A DNA stretch of 6,772 bases from an uncultured Clostridia bacterium (lineage in GTDB: Bacteria > Bacillota > Clostridia > Oscillospirales > Ruminococcaceae). Numbering within the stretch: the first letter of the stretch is position 1; every line of letters starts with the position of its first letter. The stretch is taken from contig CAMWVO010000101.1 of the NCBI GenBank assembly GCA_947177695.1, positions 1 to 6,772 of the forward strand, written 5' to 3'. The translations under genes were made by a program, and so were the position numbers. This document shows positions 1 through 6,067 of this stretch, in pieces. The notes beneath the pieces were generated by a model. It saw only the letters and a list, made by a program, of their open reading frames with translations, was not told the DNA's origin and did no database searches.

Positions 1-1
1 T

Positions 2-18
2 AGGCGGCTTCGCCGCCT
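2..18 (-). terminator. Possible rho-independent terminator hairpin after purD
   Basis: A perfect 7-bp GC-rich inverted repeat (AGGCGGC and GCCGCCT) with a 3-nt loop lies about 80 bases beyond the purD stop codon. Position and stem strength suit a terminator for the minus-strand cluster. The T-tract that should follow would lie beyond position 1, outside the window, so this cannot be confirmed. It could instead be one of the small dispersed palindromes of this genome, or belong to a gene further left. Positions 19-97 hold no gene that I can support. Confidence 0.45.
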
Positions 19-97
19 GAGCGTCCCGACAGTTAGTCTTATAAATCAAAATTTACCGTCCAAAATGGATTTCTGCCGTATGACTGTCATTTTATCC

Positions 98-1378
98 TCA
101 ATTTTTCGCTTCAAGCGCCCGCTTACCAATATCGGTACGGTAATGGGCATTCTCAAAGCTTATCTTCTTAACCGCGGCGTAGGACTTATCAAGCGCAGTC
201 TGCAAGGTCTCCCCTGTTGCGGTAACGCCTATAACGCGTCCGCCGTTTGTGAGAAACTTCCCGTCTGCGTACTTCGTTCCCGCGTGGTACACAAAAACGC
301 CGTCTACCTGACCGTTTTCGTCCATGCCGCTCATTTCCAGTCCCTTGGGATAGCTCTTGGGGTAGCCGCCGCTTGCCATTACAACACAAGTGCAGCACTC
401 ATTCTTCCACTTAATGTCAACGTCTGCAAGAGTACCGTTATAGACCGCTTCAAAAATATCAACTAAATCGGTATCCAAAAGCGGCAGTACCACCTGGGTT
501 TCGGGGTCGCCGAAACGGCAGTTGTACTCGATCACCTTTACGCCCTTGGGTGTAGCCATTAATCCAAAATACAGACAGCCCTTGAACGTCCTGCCCTCGG
601 CTTTCATTGCCTTGATAGTTGGCAGGAAGATGTTTTCCATGCACTCCTTTGCGACGGCTTCGGTGTAGTAAGGATTGGGAGCGACCGTACCCATGCCGCC
701 CGTGTTGAGACCCTGATCGCCGTCCAGAGCCCGCTTATGATCCATTGAGGATATCATGGGAACCACAACGTTGCCGTCCGTAAAAGAAAGCACCGAAATT
801 TCGGGACCCGTCAGAAATTCCTCAACAACAAGCTTTGAGCCGCTTTCGCCGAAAATTTTGTCCTCCATAATAGAGTGTACCGCGTCCACAGCCTCCTGCT
901 CGTTCTGGGCGATAATAACGCCCTTGCCGAGAGCAAGACCGTCCGCCTTGACTACAGTGGGGTATGAGTTCTGCGCCTTTATGTAAGCGACAGCCTTGTC
1001 CGCCTCGGTGAAAACCTCGTACGCGGCGGTAGGTATGCCGTACTTTTTCATAAGGTCCTTGGAGAAAACCTTGCTGCCCTCGATTATAGCCGCCGCCTTG
1101 TTGGGACCGAAGGTCATGATACCATCGGCGTTAAGAGCGTCCACCATGCCCAGTACCAGCGGGTCGTCGGGAGCAACCACAACCATGTCAACAGCAAGCT
1201 TTTTAGCAAGAGCAACAACGCCGTCAATATCGGTCGCGCCAACGTCAAAGCACTCCGCATAGCGGGAAATACCGCCGTTTCCGGGAGTGCAGTAAAGCTT
1301 TTCCGCACGCTTGCTTTCCGCAAGCTTCATGATAATGGCGTGCTCGCGTCCGCCGCCGCCTACTACCAGAATTTTCAT
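98..1378 (-). CDS. purD: Phosphoribosylamine--glycine ligase (GAR synthetase) PurD
   Basis: This cytosolic ATP-grasp enzyme joins phosphoribosylamine to glycine, step 2 of de novo IMP synthesis. The 426-residue length is normal for the family. The N-terminal domain opens with the GGGGREHA loop (residues 7-14) and carries VVVAPDDPLV (67-76). The ATP-grasp region begins around GSKVFSKDLMKKYGIPTA (101-118), followed by KADGLALGKGV (144-154), TGPEISVLSF (190-199), the NTGGMGT glycine loop (225-231) and the metal-binding EYNCRFGDPETQ (284-295). The C-terminal domain contains the typical HAGT (365-368) and NGGRV (378-382). The frame stays open for 19 codons upstream, but those overlap the lipoprotein's stop. 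The start at 1378 gives the family N-terminus MKILVVGGGG and has a GAAAGGA site 8 bases ahead. It lies 19 bases after the lipoprotein gene, so the two are probably co-transcribed. I see nothing broken or missing. Confidence 0.98.
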   Translation of the reverse strand: MKILVVGGGGREHAIIMKLAESKRAEKLYCTPGNGGISRYAECFDVGATDIDGVVALAKKLAVDMVVVAPDDPLVLGMVDALNADGIMTFGPNKAAAIIEGSKVFSKDLMKKYGIPTAAYEVFTEADKAVAYIKAQNSYPTVVKADGLALGKGVIIAQNEQEAVDAVHSIMEDKIFGESGSKLVVEEFLTGPEISVLSFTDGNVVVPMISSMDHKRALDGDQGLNTGGMGTVAPNPYYTEAVAKECMENIFLPTIKAMKAEGRTFKGCLYFGLMATPKGVKVIEYNCRFGDPETQVVLPLLDTDLVDIFEAVYNGTLADVDIKWKNECCTCVVMASGGYPKSYPKGLEMSGMDENGQVDGVFVYHAGTKYADGKFLTNGGRVIGVTATGETLQTALDKSYAAVKKISFENAHYRTDIGKRALEAKN

Positions 1379-1386
1379 TTTACCAA

Positions 1387-1393
1387 TCCTTTC
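1387..1393 (-). promoter_or_regulatory. Ribosome binding site that fixes the purD start
   Basis: The minus strand reads GAAAGGA, 8 bases before the ATG at 1378. It supports that start over the in-frame ATG at 1435, which would add 19 residues absent from the family and overlap the upstream gene. Confidence 0.75.
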
Positions 1394-1397
1394 AAAA

Positions 1398-1886
1398 TTA
1401 TTCGGTAATTTTAAAGCTGTCAAAAACCTCTTCAAATTCTTTTATACACTCAACGCTGTCAATATCCGATGTAAAACTTATCACATAGGCATATGTGCCG
1501 TTGTCCGTAAAAAGGTTAATATACTTGAGTTTACTTTCGCCTATCTGTGCCTGATACTCTTCTCTGGACCATTCCCTGCCTTTAATATTAAGTATCTCGC
1601 CGCTGTCCCATATATAACCGTTTTCCTCGCATACTTCCTTGGAACTTTCAAGCCGTTCGGAAAGGCTGACATTTTCTTCGGGAGTATAGCGGTACGCGCT
1701 GAAGATTGCCTTGTCAGAGACCGTGCTCTTAAAAATAGCAAAACCGTCATCATCTCCAAAATCCAATTCCCATTTTTGGGCATTATAGCTGAACTCGTAC
1801 CCCTTGCCCCTGTAGACTTCTTTTCCGCCGCATCCCGTCAGAGTAAGCGTAAACAAAGCAAGAAATACACATAAAAATTTTTTCAT
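1398..1886 (-). CDS. Small secreted lipoprotein, possibly PsbP-like fold
   Basis: The 162-residue protein starts with a classic type II signal: a KK charge pair, a hydrophobic stretch (residues 4-17) and the lipobox LTGC, so Cys19 should be lipidated and the protein anchored outside the membrane. The mature part is short and acidic. It has the pattern Y-x-F-x-Y...W near its start, a central beta-rich region with W and Y residues, and a final helix ending FEEVFDSFKI. That layout is reminiscent of PsbP-related lipoproteins common in Firmicutes; the fold is an inference, not a recognised motif match. AAGGAG stands about 7 bases before the ATG. The gene sits 57 bases after the acetyltransferase and 19 before purD. 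No enzymatic residues can be named, and a role in purine metabolism is not implied by anything in the sequence. Confidence 0.88.
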   Translation of the reverse strand: MKKFLCVFLALFTLTLTGCGGKEVYRGKGYEFSYNAQKWELDFGDDDGFAIFKSTVSDKAIFSAYRYTPEENVSLSERLESSKEVCEENGYIWDSGEILNIKGREWSREEYQAQIGESKLKYINLFTDNGTYAYVISFTSDIDSVECIKEFEEVFDSFKITE

Positions 1887-1903
1887 AATAACTCCTTTTA
1901 TCT

Positions 1904-1935
1904 GGACGGTTGCCTATATTGGCATAAACCCGTCC
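1904..1935. repeat. Imperfect hairpin between acetyltransferase and lipoprotein genes
   Basis: Arms GGACGG (1904-1909) and CCGTCC (1930-1935) pair perfectly, with an inner TGCC/GGCA stem (1911-1914 with 1921-1924) separated by small internal loops. No T-tract follows on the minus strand; the next bases lead into the lipoprotein ribosome binding site. It may attenuate, stabilise the transcript, or simply be a dispersed palindrome. Confidence 0.45.
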
Positions 1936-1943
1936 CATACGCA

Positions 1944-2462
1944 TTAATACGGCAGTTCCTCAAAAACCGCCCTGTAGACCTTGGACTTAAACTCACAGCT
2001 TCCGTCCTGCTTTTGATATGAACCGTACCCCGAAAAGGTCAAGCCGCACTTTTCCATGACCCTGCCCGAAGCGGGATTGTCCACAGCGTGCTGTGCCATA
2101 AATTTTCTTGCGCCGCAGCTTTCAAAGGCGTACTTTATCATAGCCTTGGTGGCTTCGGTACAGTAGCCCTTGTTCCAGCAGTCAAAGCGGAAGCAGTAGC
2201 CGAACCCCCAAAAGTCATCACCCGATTTGTCGGGGCTAATATCCCCGCTGCCCATAAGCAGACCGTCCGACTTCCTTACAAAGCCCCAGATGCCGCTGCT
2301 GCCGGTTTCCAGCCACTCACGCACCTGTTCCGCCGAGGAATAGGTACTGTAGTTCATATATTTCGTGACCCGCTCGTCTCCCGTCCACTGAAAGACAGCC
2401 TCCGCGTCGTCAACAGTCAGCGGACGGAGTATCAGACGCTCGGTCTCGATTGTGGGTATCAT
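1944..2462 (-). CDS. GNAT-family N-acetyltransferase, RimJ/RimL type
   Basis: The 172-residue protein has the full layout of the Acetyltransf_3 (RimJ/RimL-like) branch of the GNAT fold, which moves an acetyl group from acetyl-CoA to an amine. It starts with the family opening IETERLILRPL (residues 5-15) and D-D-A at 18-20. The acetyl-CoA pyrophosphate loop is visible as W-N-K-G-Y-C-T-E-A (96-104), and the late motif N-P-A-S-G-R-V-M-E-K-C-G (129-140) is typical. Substrates in this branch range from ribosomal proteins to antibiotics and small amines, so the substrate cannot be named. An AGGAG site (2472-2476) lies about 9 bases before the ATG. It sits between the AICAR transformylase and lipoprotein genes; the 102-base gap upstream holds a hairpin and a 16-bp palindrome, so separate expression is possible. 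Confidence 0.93.
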   Translation of the reverse strand: MIPTIETERLILRPLTVDDAEAVFQWTGDERVTKYMNYSTYSSAEQVREWLETGSSGIWGFVRKSDGLLMGSGDISPDKSGDDFWGFGYCFRFDCWNKGYCTEATKAMIKYAFESCGARKFMAQHAVDNPASGRVMEKCGLTFSGYGSYQKQDGSCEFKSKVYRAVFEELPY

Positions 2463-2482
2463 AGCTGTCAGCTCCTATGCAT

Positions 2483-2498
2483 TATTTCCGCGGAAATA
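2483..2498. repeat. Perfect 16-bp palindrome upstream of the acetyltransferase gene
   Basis: TATTTCCGCGGAAATA is its own reverse complement and lies 20 bases before the acetyltransferase ATG, next to its ribosome binding site. A two-fold symmetric site of this length could bind a dimeric regulator, but there is no recognisable promoter beside it and chance is not excluded. The left arm can alternatively pair with a nearby GGAAA on the minus strand. Confidence 0.35.
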
Positions 2499-2537
2499 TT
2501 GTTTCCCGCGTTTTGGTTTTTAGCTTCTGCGTAAATC

Positions 2538-2556
2538 GGGCGGGAGAACCCCGCCC
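2538..2556. repeat. GC-rich palindrome just after the AICAR transformylase gene
   Basis: A perfect 7-bp stem (GGGCGGG and CCCGCCC) with a 5-base loop begins 8 bases beyond the stop codon of the AICAR transformylase. On the minus strand it is followed by GATTTACGC, which is not a real T-tract, so it is a weak terminator at best. The GGGCGGG core resembles the hairpin at 3781-3802, suggesting a dispersed palindromic element. Confidence 0.6.
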
Positions 2557-2564
2557 ATGCAAAA

Positions 2565-3743
2565 TCAATGGTGGAACAGGCGAATACCGGTAAACGCCAT
2601 TGCGATACCGTACTTGTTGCAGGTCTCGATAACGTTATCGTCACGGATAGAACCGCCGGGCTGTGCAATGTACTCAACTCCGCTCTTGTGGGCGCGCTCG
2701 ATGTTGTCCCCGAACGGGAAAAACGCGTCCGAACCGAGACTAACGTCCGTATTCTTAGCAAGCCATTCTTTCTTTTCCTCACGGGTCAGGACTGCGGGCT
2801 TCTCGGTAAATACCTTTTCCCACTCGCCGTCGCGGAGAACGTCCTCATACTCCTCGCCGATGTAAACGTCGATAGCGTTGTCACGGTCGGCACGTCTTAC
2901 GTCGTCCTTAAAGGGCAGAGCCATTACCTTGGGACACTGTCTCAGCCACCAGTTATCGGCTTTCTGTCCAGCAAGGCGTGTACAGTGGATACGGGACTGC
3001 TGACCCGCTCCGATACCGATAGCCTGACCGTCCTTGACATAGCAAACGCTGTTGGACTGGGTGTATTTCAATGTGATAAGGGAAATGATAAGGTCGCGCT
3101 TTTTGTCGTCGGGAATATTTTTATTGTCGGTAACAACATTTTCAAGCAGACCGTTTCCGATGTCAAGCTCGTTTCTGCCCTGCTCAAAGGTCACGCCGTA
3201 GACCTGTTTTCTCTCGATTTCGGCAGGGTTATAGTTCTCGTCGATTTTAATTATGTTGTAAGTACCTTTTCTCTTGGATTTGAGAATTTCCAAAGCCTCG
3301 GGCTCGTAGTCGGGAGCGATAACGCCGTCCGAGACTTCACGCTGTATCATCTTTGCAGTAGGAACGTCGCACTTGCAGGAAAGCGCGATAAAATCGCCGT
3401 ATGAGGACATTCTGTCCGCACCCCTTGCTCTTGCGTAAGCGCAGGCAAGAGGTGAAAGCTCGCCCAGATCGTCCACCCAGTAGATTTTTTTAAGGGTGTC
3501 GGAAAGGGGAAGTCCCACAGCCGCGCCTGCGGGGGAAACGTGCTTAAAGGAAGTTGCCGCGCAAAGTCCGGTAGCCTTTTTCAGTTCCCTTACAAGCTGC
3601 CAGCCGTTGAAAGCGTCCAGCAGATTGATGTAGCCGGGCTTGCCGTTCAGCACTTCGATAGGAAGCTCCGCGCCGCCCTCCATAAAAATTCTGGACGGCT
3701 TCTGGTTGGGGTTACAGCCGTATTTTAATTGCATTTCGTTCAT
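2565..3743 (-). CDS. purH: Stand-alone AICAR transformylase (PurH C-terminal half)
   Basis: This enzyme transfers a formyl group from 10-formyl-tetrahydrofolate to AICAR, giving FAICAR, the ninth step of purine synthesis. The 392-residue protein is only the transformylase part of the usual PurH (about 510-530 residues); the N-terminal IMP cyclohydrolase domain is absent. It begins MNEMQLKYGCNPNQKPSR, typical of stand-alone versions. Visible motifs include the catalytic Lys-His in SFKHVSPAGAAVG (residues 65-77), DDLGELSPLACAYARARGAD (91-110), KYTQSNSVCYVKDGQAIGIG (226-245), Q-Q-S-R-I-H-C-T-R-L-A-G (248-259), SDAFFPFGDNI (338-348) and QPGGSIRDD (361-369). GGAGG (3753-3757) lies 9 bases before the ATG. 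The cyclohydrolase gene lies 67 bases upstream and supplies the missing activity. The symbol purH is used loosely; purV is sometimes used for such single-domain forms. Confidence 0.95.
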   Translation of the reverse strand: MNEMQLKYGCNPNQKPSRIFMEGGAELPIEVLNGKPGYINLLDAFNGWQLVRELKKATGLCAATSFKHVSPAGAAVGLPLSDTLKKIYWVDDLGELSPLACAYARARGADRMSSYGDFIALSCKCDVPTAKMIQREVSDGVIAPDYEPEALEILKSKRKGTYNIIKIDENYNPAEIERKQVYGVTFEQGRNELDIGNGLLENVVTDNKNIPDDKKRDLIISLITLKYTQSNSVCYVKDGQAIGIGAGQQSRIHCTRLAGQKADNWWLRQCPKVMALPFKDDVRRADRDNAIDVYIGEEYEDVLRDGEWEKVFTEKPAVLTREEKKEWLAKNTDVSLGSDAFFPFGDNIERAHKSGVEYIAQPGGSIRDDNVIETCNKYGIAMAFTGIRLFHH

Positions 3744-3780
3744 AATTTTTTACCTCCGAATTTTAATTAGAAATTTTTGC

Positions 3781-3802
3781 AGGGGACGGATTTCCCGCCC
3801 CT
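3781..3802. repeat. Bulged GC-rich palindrome between cyclohydrolase and transformylase genes
   Basis: Arms AGGGG(A)CGG (3781-3789) and CCGCCCCT (3795-3802) form an 8-bp stem with one bulged A and a 5-base loop. On the minus strand it starts 8 bases beyond the cyclohydrolase stop and is followed by GCAAAAATTT rather than a T-run, so it does not look like an efficient terminator. It shares the GGGCGGG core, 5-base loop and just-after-stop position of the hairpin at 2538-2556. From memory, such elements are common between genes in Ruminococcaceae. Confidence 0.6.
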
Positions 3803-3810
3803 ACAATTGT

Positions 3811-4527
3811 TTACTGGTTTTTATTTACAATACGAGACTCATACTTACCCGTCTCAATGTCGATATACCGAACGAACAGCGACACCTTATTGTCGGCATT
3901 GAGGTTGTCCCAGATAAGCTTTGTCAGGTCGTCGATAGGCATACAGGGGATCTCCACATTTTTAGGCTCGCCCTCAAAGCTGGGGAGCGGATCTCCGCCG
4001 CCGCTGTAGGTGTGGATAAATTTGCCCTTGCCCGCGATAGGATTGCTGTAGGCATAGGTATATCTCTGACAGGAAGAACCATCGCCGTCCGCGCTTTTGA
4101 GTATGGACATTGCAAAATTCATGTCGCCGTCGTCAAGGTGAACAATGCCCGAAATTCTCGGCGTGTAGTTGGGAGCGTCGTCCTCAAACTCACGGGTGCG
4201 CAGGGACTGCTCAAAGGTCTGCTGCTTGTCCATAAGGTCGTAGATAGTGTCGGTCTGGTCGCCGTTTGTAACGATAGTCTTGCTTCCCATAACACGGACA
4301 GGCGCGTAAATGATAAGATGGGGGTCGGTCATTTTGGACGGGTCAAACGCCTGCGTGCGGATACCCTCGCCGTCCTCCACAAAGACACGGTTGCGGCTGT
4401 TTTCGCTTCTTCCCATGATAAAGTAGGCGATCACCGCCTTTTTGCCGCAGGACGATTTCCCGATAAGGATTCCCCTGCCGTGGTACTCCATGCTGTTAAG
4501 TTCTTCTGCGATTGTTTTTGTGATCAT
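3811..4527 (-). CDS. purO: IMP cyclohydrolase, PurO-like family
   Basis: This enzyme should close the ring of FAICAR to give IMP, the last step of de novo purine synthesis. The 238-residue protein matches the archaeal-type PurO family (Pfam IMP_cyclohyd), which has an Ntn-hydrolase-like fold and no relation to the cyclohydrolase half of PurH. Signs are G-R-G-I-L-I-G-K (residues 17-24), A-Y-F-I-M-G-R-S-E-N-S-R-N-R (34-47, compare archaeal AYRVSSRSFPNR), the VTNGDQTD box (86-93, compare SNGSHTD) and YTPRISGIV (121-129). It is somewhat longer than the roughly 200-residue archaeal proteins. The frame is open for 57 codons further upstream, but these overlap the zinc-ribbon gene; the start at 4527 has AGGAGGA 6 bases ahead. 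The gene directly precedes the transformylase that lacks a cyclohydrolase domain, which strongly supports the assignment. An AT-rich TATAAAT lies upstream, without a clear -35 box. Confidence 0.9.
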   Translation of the reverse strand: MITKTIAEELNSMEYHGRGILIGKSSCGKKAVIAYFIMGRSENSRNRVFVEDGEGIRTQAFDPSKMTDPHLIIYAPVRVMGSKTIVTNGDQTDTIYDLMDKQQTFEQSLRTREFEDDAPNYTPRISGIVHLDDGDMNFAMSILKSADGDGSSCQRYTYAYSNPIAGKGKFIHTYSGGGDPLPSFEGEPKNVEIPCMPIDDLTKLIWDNLNADNKVSLFVRYIDIETGKYESRIVNKNQ

Positions 4528-4533
4528 AATTTT

Positions 4534-4540
4534 TCCTCCT
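4534..4540 (-). promoter_or_regulatory. Ribosome binding site that fixes the IMP cyclohydrolase start
   Basis: The minus strand reads AGGAGGA, 6 bases before the ATG at 4527. It decides against the in-frame ATG at 4698, which lies inside the zinc-ribbon gene and would add 57 residues with no family counterpart. Confidence 0.88.
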
Positions 4541-4555
4541 AAAATATATTTGAAT

Positions 4556-4990
4556 TTATATGTTTTGTTCCATTTCGTCTGTGGGTTCGTAATCAATTTT
4601 CCAATCCAAATAAGAACCCAATGTTCCGCAGTTTGTACAGCGGTTTCCGATATAGACCCATTTAACGCTTCCGTTTTCTCTGCGGGTAAAACCGACACTT
4701 ACATTATATGATTTGCAGCTTTTGCATATCGGACATTTTCTTAATCTCGGTCTGGCATCTTCCCAAAATTCATCGCAGTCCAAAAGTATCTTTTTTGTTC
4801 CGCAGTTCGTACATTTTACCTGAATGACGTCTTCGTTTTGGTCGACCCTCAATTCAAAGGAATCGTTTCCGCATGAATGACATATAACGGGCTTTACGTC
4901 AATATTATCATCTTCCGAATACAAACGGAGATATTCGGATATATCGTCCGCACTGTCTCCCGTCCAGTATTTTTTTGATTTATCTATCAT
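4556..4990 (-). CDS. Uncharacterised protein with two tandem zinc ribbons
   Basis: I cannot assign a function to this 144-residue protein. It has four CxxC knuckles arranged as two zinc-ribbon pairs: C37/C40 with C60/C63, and C86/C89 (or C89/C92) with C118/C121. Each second knuckle reads CTNCGT. An N-terminal stretch YWTGDSADDISEYLRLY (residues 8-24) and the C-terminal DWKIDYEPTDEM (129-140) look like conserved ends. From memory, short hypothetical proteins in actinobacteria share this overall plan (WTGD, paired CxxC, DWKIDY), so it may be a widespread family. There is no signal peptide or membrane segment, so it is probably cytosolic. GGAG (4999-5002) lies 8 bases before the ATG. The gene is about 42% GC in sampled stretches, lower than the purine genes, and stops 28 bases before the IMP cyclohydrolase start. 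Nucleic-acid binding or a structural role are both possible. Confidence 0.85.
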   Translation of the reverse strand: MIDKSKKYWTGDSADDISEYLRLYSEDDNIDVKPVICHSCGNDSFELRVDQNEDVIQVKCTNCGTKKILLDCDEFWEDARPRLRKCPICKSCKSYNVSVGFTRRENGSVKWVYIGNRCTNCGTLGSYLDWKIDYEPTDEMEQNI

Positions 4991-5037
4991 AACTGTTTCT
5001 CCATTCTGAAAAATTCGCCGCTGTCTTGTCCTGTATT

Positions 5038-5268
5038 TTAGCTAAGATTTATACACTTTTTAATATCCCTATCATAGACGTACTGAGGTTTTGTTTCATC
5101 TTCGATAACTTCCCAATTGTACATTCGGCATAACAGTGCAACAAAATTATCTTCTGTTCTGTCATAAAGGTTCTCTATGGTATTCATCTGATTTTTAAAT
5201 TCCGAAAAAGAAACTTTTGACCCATACAATAATGTATCACATTCATAATATTCTATTTCGATCACCAT
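5038..5268 (-). CDS. Small AT-rich protein of unknown function
   Basis: I do not recognise this 76-residue protein. It is acidic, with no signal peptide or membrane segment. It opens with a probable beta strand (VIEIEYYECDTLLYGSKVSF), continues with a helical middle (FKNQMNTIENLYDRTEDNFVALLCRMYN, quoted as residues about 24-51) and ends with YVYDRDIKK. A good GAGGTG site (5274-5279) is 5 bases from the ATG, and the gene fits neatly between its neighbours (35 bases after the methyltransferase, 47 before the zinc-ribbon gene), which supports it being real. GC content is about 31%, far below the purine genes at about 55%, hinting at later arrival. An accessory, immunity-type or mobile-element-related protein is possible, but nothing shows this directly. 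Confidence 0.75.
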   Translation of the reverse strand: MVIEIEYYECDTLLYGSKVSFSEFKNQMNTIENLYDRTEDNFVALLCRMYNWEVIEDETKPQYVYDRDIKKCINLS

Positions 5269-5303
5269 ATAAACACCTCATTGCAAGTCAGGTATTGGTA
5301 TTC

Positions 5304-6035
5304 TCAAAAACGGCCCAAATAACAGGTCGCCTCATAAGGCACTTCCACCAAGCCGTCCCGCTGATATTTGCGGACTGCCTCACGCAGCGCCTCCACAAAT
5401 TCTTCGTAATTTTCATCACCCTTTTTCAGCGAGTATGAATGTGAAAGCGAGTACCCCACAAACTGCTCTTCGTCCATAATCATTCCATTCTTTGCGCTGA
5501 AATATTCCATTTCGGAAAAATACTCGTTCCGCAGGAACAAGTCTCCATCCTTTTCGCTGCTGCCCGTTACGCTGTTGCATATCCCGCAGTATTTCAGGAA
5601 AACCCTGTCCCGCTCGTGCATAAAATCATTTTCACGGTGGTTGTTCCAGACCAGAGCAAGCCGTCCTTTCGGGGTAAAGATACGCTGACATTCCGCCTTG
5701 AATTTTTCCCTGTCAAACCAATGGAAAGCCGTTGCCGCCGTCACAAGGTCAATACTGCCCGACGCAATACCCGTATTCTCCGCGGGAGCGTTCACAATTT
5801 CAATGTTCGGACAATTCCCCCGAAGCTTTTCCAGCATATCTGCATTCGGCTCGACAGCGGTGATTTTCCAAGGCTTTGCGGACAAGCATTTTGTGAAAAT
5901 ACCCGTCCCCGCGCCTATGTCCGCAACTGTCTCCGCGTGGGTCTTTTCATAAAGCCAATCAATAATTTCTACAGGATATGTGGGACGGTATTTGTCGTAC
6001 ACATCCGCCTTACCTGTGAATTTTTCTTCGTTCAT
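5304..6035 (-). CDS. Class I SAM-dependent methyltransferase (downstream paralog)
   Basis: This complete 243-residue protein is a Methyltransf_11-type enzyme that should transfer a methyl group from S-adenosylmethionine to an unknown small molecule or other acceptor. The SAM site is clear: motif I V-A-D-I-G-A-G-T-G (residues 37-45), acidic Glu62 in AVEPNADML for the ribose, and the post-motif AFHWFD (103-108) found in UbiE/trans-aconitate-methyltransferase-like enzymes. The opening FTGKADVYDKYRPTYP (6-21) is characteristic of this subgroup. The C-terminal half, which usually sets substrate choice, gives no clue. AAGGAGG (6044-6050) lies 8 bases before the ATG. The gene is 32 bases after a close paralog; the two are about 92% identical over residues 12-108 and about 60% after. 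The product is cytosolic by lack of any signal. Confidence 0.95.
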   Translation of the reverse strand: MNEEKFTGKADVYDKYRPTYPVEIIDWLYEKTHAETVADIGAGTGIFTKCLSAKPWKITAVEPNADMLEKLRGNCPNIEIVNAPAENTGIASGSIDLVTAATAFHWFDREKFKAECQRIFTPKGRLALVWNNHRENDFMHERDRVFLKYCGICNSVTGSSEKDGDLFLRNEYFSEMEYFSAKNGMIMDEEQFVGYSLSHSYSLKKGDENYEEFVEALREAVRKYQRDGLVEVPYEATCYLGRF

Positions 6036-6067
6036 TGGAACAGCCTCCTTTTCATGTTATTACTTAT

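Noticed and set aside
80..90. Short palindrome ATGACTGTCAT after purD
   Set aside because: Five-base arms around a single base cannot form a stable hairpin, no T-tract follows, and there is no regulatory context; likely chance.
1379..1435. N-terminal extension of PurD by 19 residues
   Set aside because: It overlaps the lipoprotein stop codon and precedes the canonical PurD start MKILVVGGGG, which has its own ribosome binding site.
2568..3404. A 278-codon open frame on the plus strand
   Set aside because: It is entirely antisense to the AICAR transformylase and shows only the repetitive V/L-rich composition of a complementary frame.
3744..3810. Purine riboswitch or PurR box controlling the cluster
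   Set aside because: The gaps before the purine genes are too short for a guanine-type riboswitch and contain no PurBox-like motif that I can see; any such control would have to lie upstream of the window.
3640..4542. A 300-codon open frame on the plus strand
   Set aside because: It lies antisense to the cyclohydrolase and part of the transformylase, has no ribosome binding site and no recognisable motifs. The minus-strand frames have clear family motifs and strong GGAGG sites, so this is a shadow frame.
4541..4562. Possible promoter (TATAAAT) before the IMP cyclohydrolase
   Set aside because: The -10-like word lies in a generally AT-rich stretch and I could find no -35 box at a proper distance, so it is not annotated as a promoter.
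4528..4698. N-terminal extension of the IMP cyclohydrolase by 57 residues
   Set aside because: It overlaps the end of the zinc-ribbon gene, has no family similarity, and the AGGAGGA at 4534-4540 points to the start at 4527.
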